From the NCBI RefSeq assembly GCF_014489115.1, contig NZ_JACTAH010000002.1, forward strand, positions 1,284,586 through 1,348,585: a stretch of 64,000 nucleotides of DNA, written 5' to 3'. The notes beneath the pieces were generated by a model. That model was not told the origin of the DNA and made no database searches. It saw only the letters and a list, made by a program, of their open reading frames with translations. Positions within the stretch are counted from its first letter, which is position 1; each line of letters starts with the position of its first letter. Shown piece by piece: positions 1 to 5,763 of the stretch. The DNA comes from Thauera sedimentorum. Lineage in GTDB: Bacteria > Pseudomonadota > Gammaproteobacteria > Burkholderiales > Rhodocyclaceae. Made by a program: the position numbers and the translations under genes.

Positions 1-186
1 ATAGCGACTGGGCAGAAAAGTGAAACTGCCTGCGGGGCAAGCGGAGTCATCATACAACGACGGGAGTTGAACCGTACTACGAGCGGTCATCCGTTTCCTG
101 GACCGAGCGGAGGCTGTCAATCGGGCTCCGCTCCCGCTGACAGCGGTCCTCGGCCGACTTGCACGACAGGTGCTAGGATCACCGAG

Positions 187-405
187 ATGGAACGCGAACT
201 GCGCTACGTTGTGGTCCCCGAAGATGGCGTGTTCGTCGCTTGCTGCCTTGATGTTGAGATAGCAAGTGACGGGGTTACTGAGCGCGACGCTGTCGCAAAT
301 CTGCAAGAAGCGCTAACGCTTTACTTCGAAGGCGGCGACGAAGTGTCGAGAGGAGGCGGGTACCGTCTTAGCTTGATCGGGGCGCGGAGTAGCTGTAGCA
401 ACTGA
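187..405 (+). CDS. HicB-like antitoxin domain protein, orphan
   Basis: A 72-residue protein starting ATGGAACGC, with a weak AGGA about ten bases upstream. Residues 4-50 (ELRYVVVPEDGVFVA, then a conserved-looking ERDAVANLQEALTLYFE) resemble the HicB/UPF0150 fold, the antitoxin half of HicA-HicB type II systems, where HicB binds the HicA RNase. The usual C-terminal DNA-binding part is missing: the chain stops about 20 residues after the HicB-like core. No HicA-like gene lies on either side, so this looks like a solitary or truncated antitoxin. A longer reading from base 67 exists, but its extra 40 residues look unrelated. Function in the cell is inferred only from family likeness. Confidence 0.55.
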   Translation: MERELRYVVVPEDGVFVACCLDVEIASDGVTERDAVANLQEALTLYFEGGDEVSRGGGYRLSLIGARSSCSN

Positions 406-471
406 TTGAATCCGCAGTGCCAAGGGGCGTTGTTGCTATACAGTCGCTGTCGAACAATACTTGGAGAAGCC

Positions 472-726
472 ATGGATCTTGTGATTCGTCGCTTGGGGAA
501 GGCCGTGGGGGTCATCTTGCCGCCAACCCTGATTGCATCGTTGAACCTGAAGGTCGGCCAGCAACTCAAGGCCGAGGAGAGGGACGGCGTCCTCCTGCTG
601 AGGCCCCAAACCAAGAAGTACTCACTCGGTGAGCTGCTGGCGCTGTGCGAAGAGCAAGCTCCGGCGCCTTCGGACATCAACGCCTGGGATGCGGCGCCGT
701 TCGTTGGTGCGGAGGCCGTCCGCTGA
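472..726 (+). CDS. MazE/AbrB-type antitoxin
   Basis: An 84-residue protein. The start is ATG at 472, chosen for the GGAG five bases upstream. Residues 1-45 (MDLVIRRLGKAVGVILPPTL, then LNLKVGQQLKAEERDGVLLL) are a SpoVT-AbrB/MazE swapped-hairpin DNA-binding domain. The acidic tail (ALCEEQAPAPSDINAWD) resembles the toxin-wrapping tail of MazE proteins. In this family the antitoxin neutralises a downstream RNase toxin and represses the operon. The stop overlaps an ATG as TGATG, the usual coupling to a toxin gene, but the toxin reading frame closes after 29 codons. The gene therefore appears to be an antitoxin left behind after its toxin was destroyed. Confidence 0.65.
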   Translation: MDLVIRRLGKAVGVILPPTLIASLNLKVGQQLKAEERDGVLLLRPQTKKYSLGELLALCEEQAPAPSDINAWDAAPFVGAEAVR

Positions 727-815
727 TGGGCGATCAAGGGGACGCGACGCGCTCCCCGGCCATGTTATCTGCTTGTGGGGGTGCCCGTCGCTACCCGAGG
801 TTCACCGCCAGCTGA
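726..815 (+). pseudogene. Possible stub of lost toxin gene
   Basis: An ATG overlaps the MazE-like stop codon by one base (TGATG), the arrangement expected for a translationally coupled toxin. The frame gives 29 residues (MGDQGDATRSPAMLSACGG and ten more) and then a stop, and I do not recognise a MazF fold in it. IS481-type transposase sequence becomes recognisable soon after. The simplest reading is that insertion or deletion associated with that element removed the toxin body. The stub could equally be a chance frame, so the assignment rests on position alone. Confidence 0.25.
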
Positions 816-1372
816 GTCCGAAGTCTATTTCTCGACCGGAATGCGCGTCGCTTGGTCGACCGCCACGGCCGTCAGGCTGTTCATCGGGCTGCCCTCAATG
901 AGCTTTACCGAGTAGGTCAGGTAGATGTGCTCAACAACGACGTGCTGCCGTTCTTCGAAACACATGGGGAGAGGATCGAAACAGTGCTCTCGGACAACGG
1001 CCGCGAGTACTGCGGAAGCCCCGATCACCATCCGTTCGAACTGTTCCTGCAGTTAGACGGCATCGAGCACCGCACTACCCGGTGCGGCGCCCGCAAAGCA
1101 ACGGCTTCGTCGAACGACTGGACCGCACCTTGCTCGATGAACAAATCCGGGTGGTCGGGCGCACCACGTGGTACGAGTCGGTCGAGCAGATGCAAGGCGA
1201 CCTCGACCGCTACCTGCATCACTACAACCATGAGCGACCGCATCAACGCCGCATGATGGAGGGCAGGACGCCGATTCAGGCCTTCCTGGCCGGTATCACC
1301 GAACAGCCCCCGGAGACGCGGAGGCCGCATAGAACAACGCCGGCTCGGGGCCCGTGTCAGGTGATTACTTGA
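816..1372 (+). pseudogene. IS481-family transposase remnant, frameshifted
   Basis: The C-terminal half of a DDE integrase-core transposase. One frame carries NNDVLPFFETHGERI, VLSDNGREYCG (with a catalytic-type Asp) and LDGIEHRTTR, up to about base 1080. The protein then continues in another frame as RRPQSNGFVERLDRTLLDE, HHYNHERPHQ and EGRTPIQAFL, ending in TGA at 1372. Restoring one G near 1081 rejoins the two halves, so a single-base deletion explains the break. The N-terminal helix-turn-helix and first catalytic Asp are absent or unrecognisable. The order of motifs is that of IS481/IS3-like integrase cores. I could not define terminal inverted repeats. This is a dead element, and the probable cause of the damaged toxin gene upstream. 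Confidence 0.8.
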
Positions 1373-1414
1373 TCTGTGCCCTCGCCCTGGATGCGGCGTC
1401 GACTTTACTCCAGT

Positions 1415-1870
1415 TCATTGGACATGAGGTCCAGCATTTTTGCTCAGGTCGGCAATAAGCCGCATCGTGCTGCTGTCGACATAGGCCAGTCTGAACCAAG
1501 GCAGGCTAGCCATGACCACGCCGGTTCTCAATACAAAGACCAAGTCTATCAGTGCATCATTATCGTCATCGGTCGCCCAAACCTGCGAAATCTCATGGCA
1601 CGCAGGATGCTGAGCACCATCGGCTTCGAAGCCGCTAAGTAGATATACAGTCGTTACTCTGGCGTGTTCTTCGTTCAAATTGTCGAGGACAAACTGAAAC
1701 TCAGTGGTGAGGATGTGGCGAGATATCCAGCCTTCAGGGCTAAGAAGTTCAACCTTTACGAGAAAATGCGGGACTATCAAGCCTAACTCAACCCAGTGCC
1801 AACTCCGCTCCCCGTTGGGGGCAAGCGACGGTGGTATAGGGAGTTCGGCCTCGGGGTACGTATGAATCAT
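1415..1870 (-). CDS. Hypothetical protein, 151 aa, paired with XRE regulator
   Basis: A 151-residue acidic protein with no signal peptide or membrane span, probably cytoplasmic. Translation starts at ATG 1870 behind a strong GGAGGTG, which argues for a real gene. I do not recognise a family. Residues about 30-75 alternate hydrophobic and polar positions (GLIVPHFLVKVELLSPEG), suggesting a beta-rich fold. A well-formed promoter (TTGAGA, 16 bases, TATACT on this strand) sits upstream, and a perfect palindrome covers its -35 box. The gene diverges from an XRE-type regulator gene 70 bases away, so it is the likely controlled target. The pair lies in an accessory segment, suggesting acquisition by transfer. 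Confidence 0.6.
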   Translation of the reverse strand: MIHTYPEAELPIPPSLAPNGERSWHWVELGLIVPHFLVKVELLSPEGWISRHILTTEFQFVLDNLNEEHARVTTVYLLSGFEADGAQHPACHEISQVWATDDDNDALIDLVFVLRTGVVMASLPWFRLAYVDSSTMRLIADLSKNAGPHVQ

Positions 1871-1894
1871 GAGACACCTCCATAGGTTTTGTAG

Positions 1895-1922
1895 AGTATA
1901 TTCCGTGGATTGAGAATCTCAA
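1895..1922 (-). promoter_or_regulatory. Promoter of the 151-aa hypothetical gene
   Basis: Read on the minus strand, a -35 TTGAGA (1922-1917) is followed by 16 bases and a -10 TATACT (1900-1895). This is a good match to the housekeeping sigma consensus. The transcript would start near 1888, leaving a short leader that contains the GGAGGTG ribosome site. Confidence 0.5.
1910..1922. promoter_or_regulatory. Palindrome, candidate XRE operator
   Basis: TTGAGA-A-TCTCAA is a perfect 13-base palindrome in the 70-base divergent gap. It overlaps the -35 box of the leftward gene and lies 18 bases before the XRE start codon. The position suits a site where a dimeric regulator would repress both directions. 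The binding protein is inferred from adjacency. Confidence 0.5.
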
Positions 1923-1940
1923 GCGTTGCATTGTTCGCAG

Positions 1941-2183
1941 ATGGACGATCAACGCTTTGAGATAATCCGGTCGGCGCTCGCAGTGGAGCTCCGCCAAGCC
2001 CGCGAGAATATTGGACTTTCTCAAGAGGCCCTTGCCCTGTCGGCAAATGTCGATCGCACCTATGTTTCGCAACTTGAGCGTGGTATCGCCAATCCTTCCC
2101 TACTGGTACTGAGCCGTATCGCAACGGCCCTGGGGTGCAGCCTACGTGTGCATCTATCCACATTTGACTCGCACTCTTCTTAG
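1941..2183 (+). CDS. XRE-family helix-turn-helix regulator
   Basis: An 80-residue protein consisting almost entirely of one Cro/CI-type HTH domain: LRQARENIGLSQEALALSAN, then VDRTYVSQLERG and ANPSLLVLSRIATALG. This is the pattern of small single-domain XRE repressors. The start is ATG 1941; a TTG at 1926 would add five residues, but neither site has a clear ribosome-binding sequence. It has no dimerisation or peptidase domain, as with regulators of small two-gene modules, phage genes and toxin-antitoxin loci. It diverges from the 151-aa unknown gene across a shared palindrome. Autoregulation together with control of that gene is the natural inference. Confidence 0.75.
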   Translation: MDDQRFEIIRSALAVELRQARENIGLSQEALALSANVDRTYVSQLERGIANPSLLVLSRIATALGCSLRVHLSTFDSHSS

Positions 2184-2253
2184 GCCCCATACGGCGCCAT
2201 AAGTAGCTGATCTAGCGTGCTACGCCAAGCGGGCATCCGTTCACCGCTTTCTG

Positions 2254-2272
2254 AATTTCGCATGCTGAAATT
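2254..2272. repeat. Short palindrome AATTTC-N7-GAAATT
   Basis: Six-base arms separated by GCATGCT, which is itself nearly symmetric, giving a 19-base dyad. It is the first of three dyads in the AT-rich noncoding stretch. Its role is unknown. Confidence 0.4.
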
Positions 2273-2343
2273 TCTGGTTGCCGTGAACACGTACTATGAA
2301 GCCCGAGGCGATTCACTTATCGGTGCTTGCTTTGGGCGGATGA

Positions 2344-2384
2344 CCTGTAAACAAATCGACGATATTTCGATCTTTGTTTACAGG
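2344..2384. repeat. Perfect 12-bp inverted repeat with symmetric core
   Basis: CCTGTAAACAAA (2344-2355) and TTTGTTTACAGG (2373-2384) are exact reverse complements separated by 17 bases. Within the spacer, TCGA at 2356-2359 pairs with TCGA at 2367-2370, extending the stem with a two-base bulge on one side. Folded as RNA or single-stranded DNA it would be one long hairpin; as duplex DNA it could bind a dimer or tetramer. A related half-site (GTTGTTTACGG) occurs about 50 bases downstream near 2435. Confidence 0.6.
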
Positions 2385-2405
2385 ACTCGCGATCGTAAGT
2401 CTCAA

Positions 2406-2420
2406 ACTTCTATAAGAAGT
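2406..2420. repeat. Perfect palindrome ACTTCT-ATA-AGAAGT
   Basis: A 15-base sequence with exact six-base arms around ATA, 22 bases after the larger inverted repeat. It could be an operator half of the same control region. No adjacent promoter is obvious. Confidence 0.45.
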
Positions 2421-2496
2421 ATGGGTTTTAGACGTTGTTTACGGTTTTTGGTCAGCGTAACCGTCGTGAGCACCGCGCCGAGCGAACGGACACAAG

Positions 2497-2527
2497 GGGC
2501 CGCCTTCGGGCGGCCCGTTGCATTTTT
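2497..2527 (+). terminator. Intrinsic terminator without an obvious upstream gene
   Basis: GGGCCGCC (2497-2504), a TTCG tetraloop and GGCGGCCC (2509-2516) form a perfect eight-pair stem. GTTGCA and five T follow. This is a textbook rho-independent terminator on the plus strand. The nearest recognised plus-strand gene (XRE regulator) ends more than 300 bases upstream, so either its transcript has a long 3' tail or an unrecognised transcript ends here. Confidence 0.8.
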
Positions 2528-2722
2528 CTCCCTTGTGCGCAAACTCCGGTTCGATGCCGCAGGCATCTGAATTACACTGCTCCCACGTCGTCAGCATGTG
2601 CTAACGGGTGGGATGAGTATGCTTGAGCGAGAAGGGGGCTTGAGGCTGCACCGATACGCGCCATCGCGAGCGGGCGAAGCGGCCCCGTCGGACAGCCCCC
2701 CGCAAGGGCGGAGGGGCTGTCG

Positions 2723-5329
2723 GTGAACGTCAATCTGTCCCTCCGCCAGTTGCTGCTCGGGCTGGTGGTGGTTTTCGGCCTGCTGGTTGCGGGCGGGCAG
2801 TTCACCTTCATCATGTACACCTATACCGGCGAGCTTCTGGCGGAGATTCGCCAAGTGGTCCGGCTTGCCGGCGGCAGCCTGGCGGCCAGTCTGGAAGCGG
2901 ATCAGCAGGAGGGTGACGGGCGCTATGCGCAGCGCCTGGTCGAGCGCCTGGCGCCCTTGCCGCATCTCGCCTATGCGGCCTTTGTCGACGACGTAGGGGT
3001 GGTGCGCCACGCCACCGCGGAAGAACTCGTCGGCCAGCGCCTCGCCGCAGTCGACCCTCCGCCCGCCATGCTGTTCGATCGTGCGCGGCAGCAGATGGTC
3101 GGGCAGGTGCTCGATGACGACGCGCGCAGGCGACTGTGGGCCGCGTTCCCGGTCCGCATGCAGACGGAGGAAGGACAGGCCGGCGAACCGCGCACCGGCC
3201 TGCTGGTCCTCGTCACCGACACCGCGGTGATCCAGCGCGACGCCCTGCGCCGCGCCCTCGAGCAGACCCTGGTGGTCCTCATCCCGGTGTTCCTGCTGTC
3301 GGTGGGAATCGGCTTCCTGGCCAAGTTGCTGCTCACCGACCGCATCGAGCAACTGCTGGCCTATACCCGTTCGCAGGTCGAGGGCCGCAATCTGCCGCTG
3401 CCGGTGACCGGGCGCGACGAACTCGGGCAACTCGGCGAGCGGCTGGCTGCGCTGATGCGCTCGGTGGTCGAGTCGCGGGACTTCCACGTGCATCTGCTCG
3501 ACGGCATGCCCAACCCGATCTGGCGGGCCGGGAGCGACGGGCAGCGCGACTACCTCAACCGTGCCTGGCTACAATTCACCGGCCGTACGCTGGAGCAGGA
3601 GTTGGGCGAGGGATGGACGGCGGGGGTGCATCCCCAGGATATCGAGGCCTGTCTGGCGGCCTGGCGTGAATCGTTCGCCGCACGCAGGCCCTTCTCGCTG
3701 GAGTACCGCCTGCGTTACCGGGATGGCACCTACCATTGGGTTGCCGACCACGGCGAGCCGGTCTTCGGCCCGGCGGGAGAGTTCATCGGTTTCGTCGGCA
3801 GCTGTTTCGACCTCCAGGCGCAGAAGGAGTCGGCCGCGGCGATTGCGGCCAGCGAGGCCCGCTTCCGTGGTCTGGTGGAGCGTTCCCTGGTCGGCGTGTA
3901 CCTGATCCAGGACGGCAGGATCGTCTACGCGAATCCGCGGCTGGCCGACTGGTTCGGCTACGCGGAGGATCAGATCGCAGGCCTGCCGGTCGACGACCTG
4001 GTTGCCGACGAGGACGTCATGCTGGTGCGCGAGATGCTGCGCCAGCGCCTGGAGGCCGGCGTGCAGCACCTGAACTATGGCTTCCGTGCGCGGCGGCGCG
4101 ACGGCAGCGTGTTCCCGGTGGAGGTGTTCGGCTCGCGGATCGACATCGATGGCCGGCCTGCCGTCATCGGCACGCTGCTGGACGTGACCGAGCGCGAGCG
4201 CGACCGTGCGGCGCTGGCCGCCGCGGCCGAAGTCGTCGAAGCCAGCCCGACCGTGCTGTTCCGCTGGGCGCCGACCGACGGCTGGCCGGTGCGCTATGTC
4301 TCCGAGAACGTCCATCGCTGGGGCTACAGGGTCGCGGACATGCTCGATACCGGCTTCCGCTTTGCCGACTTGGTCCATCCGGACGACCTCGCCCGTGTGG
4401 GCGAGGAGGTCGCAGCGCACCTGGCCGACGGGCGGAACGAGTACGTCCAGGAGTACCGTCTGCGCCTTGCGGATGGCAGCTATACCTGGATCGAGGATCT
4501 CACCAGTGTGCATCGCGACGAGGCCGGGCAGGTGTCGCACTTCGAGGGGCTGATCACCGACATCAGCGAGCGCCATGCCGCGCAGGAGGCGCTCAAGCAG
4601 CTCAACGCGGAGCTGGAGGAGCGCGTCGAGCAGCGTACCCGGGAACTTGCCGCGCTCAACAAGGAGCTGGAAACCTTCGCCTACTCGGTCTCGCACGACC
4701 TCAAGGCGCCGCTGCGCGGCATCGATGGTTACAGCCACCTGCTGCTGGAGGACCACGCCGGGCAACTGGACGAGGAGGGACGGCTGTTCCTCGGCAACAT
4801 CCGTGCGGGCGTCAAGCAGATGGGACGCCTGATCGACGACCTGCTGGCCTATGCGCGGCTGGAGCGGCGCAACCTGCAGAACAGCGACATCCGGCTGCCG
4901 GACATGGTGCGTGGCATACTTGCCGAGCGCGGCGGCGAACTGGAGCAGGGCGGGGCGCGTGTGGAACTGGAGGTGCCGGACATCACCGTGCGCGCCGATG
5001 CCGACGGCCTGGCGCAGATGCTGCGCAACCTGATCGACAATGCCTTCAAGTACTCGCGCGATGCGGCCTCGCCCCTCGTCCGCATCGGCGCCGCCGCCGC
5101 CGAGGGTAGCTGCCATATCTGGGTACAGGACAACGGGATCGGCTTCGACATGAAGTTCCACGACCGCATCTTCGAGATCTTCCAGCGCCTGCAGCGTGCC
5201 GAGGACTATGGCGGCACCGGTATCGGGTTGGCCATGGTGCGGCGCGCGGCTACCCGCATGGGCGGGAAGGTGTGGGCCGAGAGCGCGCCGGGCGAGGGCG
5301 CCACGTTCCATGTGGAGTTGCCGCAATGA
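2723..5329 (+). CDS. Membrane PAS-PAS-PAS sensor histidine kinase
   Basis: An 868-residue kinase starting at GTG 2723, with GGAGG eight bases upstream. Two membrane helices (about 9-31 and 184-206) enclose a periplasmic region of some 150 residues that may sense an external signal. A HAMP-like linker follows, then three PAS domains (about 255-370, 380-495, 500-620), a coiled coil, and a HisKA domain with phospho-accepting His658 in SVSHDLKAPLRG. The catalytic ATPase domain has an N box (LIDNAFKYS), DNGIGF and GGTGIGLAM. The domain form resembles kinases paired with stand-alone Rcp1/CheY-like receivers, and exactly such a gene follows with a four-base overlap. The ligands of the PAS domains cannot be read from sequence. 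Confidence 0.9.
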   Translation: MNVNLSLRQLLLGLVVVFGLLVAGGQFTFIMYTYTGELLAEIRQVVRLAGGSLAASLEADQQEGDGRYAQRLVERLAPLPHLAYAAFVDDVGVVRHATAEELVGQRLAAVDPPPAMLFDRARQQMVGQVLDDDARRRLWAAFPVRMQTEEGQAGEPRTGLLVLVTDTAVIQRDALRRALEQTLVVLIPVFLLSVGIGFLAKLLLTDRIEQLLAYTRSQVEGRNLPLPVTGRDELGQLGERLAALMRSVVESRDFHVHLLDGMPNPIWRAGSDGQRDYLNRAWLQFTGRTLEQELGEGWTAGVHPQDIEACLAAWRESFAARRPFSLEYRLRYRDGTYHWVADHGEPVFGPAGEFIGFVGSCFDLQAQKESAAAIAASEARFRGLVERSLVGVYLIQDGRIVYANPRLADWFGYAEDQIAGLPVDDLVADEDVMLVREMLRQRLEAGVQHLNYGFRARRRDGSVFPVEVFGSRIDIDGRPAVIGTLLDVTERERDRAALAAAAEVVEASPTVLFRWAPTDGWPVRYVSENVHRWGYRVADMLDTGFRFADLVHPDDLARVGEEVAAHLADGRNEYVQEYRLRLADGSYTWIEDLTSVHRDEAGQVSHFEGLITDISERHAAQEALKQLNAELEERVEQRTRELAALNKELETFAYSVSHDLKAPLRGIDGYSHLLLEDHAGQLDEEGRLFLGNIRAGVKQMGRLIDDLLAYARLERRNLQNSDIRLPDMVRGILAERGGELEQGGARVELEVPDITVRADADGLAQMLRNLIDNAFKYSRDAASPLVRIGAAAAEGSCHIWVQDNGIGFDMKFHDRIFEIFQRLQRAEDYGGTGIGLAMVRRAATRMGGKVWAESAPGEGATFHVELPQ

Positions 5330-5763
5330 GTGCCCCGCCGCCCGCCGTCCGTCCGATCCTGCTGGTGGAGGACAATCCCGCCGATCTCGATCTCACCCGG
5401 CGCGCCTTCCAGCGTAGCCACCTGGTCAATCCCCTGCTGGTGGCGCGCGACGGCCAGGAAGCGCTCGATTTCCTGCCGCACTGGCGGGCCGGCGAACCGC
5501 TGCCGCTGGTGGTCCTGCTCGATCTCAAGCTGCCGCGCGTCCATGGCCTGGAGGTGCTGCGGCAGTTCCGTGAAGATCCGGTCAGCCAGGCCCTGCCGGT
5601 GGTGGTGCTGACCACCTCGGACGAGGACGCCGATATCGACAACGCCTATCGCCTGGGCGCCAACTCCTACATCCTCAAGCCGGTCGGCTTCGAGAACTTC
5701 GTTGGCGTGGCGGGGCAGATCGAACTCTACTGGTGCGCACTCAATGTCCCGCCGCGAAGCTGA
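5326..5763 (+). CDS. Stand-alone receiver (Rcp1-like response regulator)
   Basis: A 145-residue protein made of one receiver domain. The acidic pocket is in LLVEDNPADLDLT, phospho-accepting Asp66 in LLDLKLPRVHG, the switch Thr in VVLTTSDED, and conserved Lys118 in ILKPVGF. There is no output domain, as in Rcp1-type regulators that carry phosphate from PAS/phytochrome kinases to another protein. The start ATG overlaps the kinase stop (ATGA), and the 3' end overlaps the next gene by 20 bases, so the three genes are almost certainly one transcript. It is the likely shuttle from His658 of the kinase to a receiver of the downstream GGDEF-EAL protein. Confidence 0.88.
   Translation: MSAPPPAVRPILLVEDNPADLDLTRRAFQRSHLVNPLLVARDGQEALDFLPHWRAGEPLPLVVLLDLKLPRVHGLEVLRQFREDPVSQALPVVVLTTSDEDADIDNAYRLGANSYILKPVGFENFVGVAGQIELYWCALNVPPRS

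Larger units (their letters stand above)
2184..2722. other. Noncoding stretch between island and sensor kinase
   Basis: I see no convincing gene in these 539 bases. A 118-codon open frame at 2217-2570 runs through the palindromes and the terminator and has no family likeness. The first 280 bases are visibly more AT-rich than the rest of the window. They contain three palindromes (2254-2272, 2344-2384, 2406-2420), followed by an intrinsic terminator at 2497-2527. The last 190 bases return to high GC and lead into the kinase ribosome-binding site at 2710-2714. A small regulatory RNA or a recombination/control site is possible. Confidence 0.5.

Noticed and set aside
2344..2384. Integron attC or Xer dif/pdif site
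   Set aside because: The arms do not fit the attC GTTRRRY/RYYYAAC core boxes or the 11-6-11 Xer pattern, and no integron or Xer-type gene is near.
2217..2570. 118-codon open frame in the noncoding stretch
   Set aside because: It crosses three palindromes and the terminator stem, has no ribosome site, and its composition (Arg/Ser-rich second half) resembles no family.
2528..2722. c-di-GMP riboswitch upstream of the kinase operon
   Set aside because: No recognisable GEMM core or tetraloop-receptor pair; only the GGAGG ribosome site is clear.
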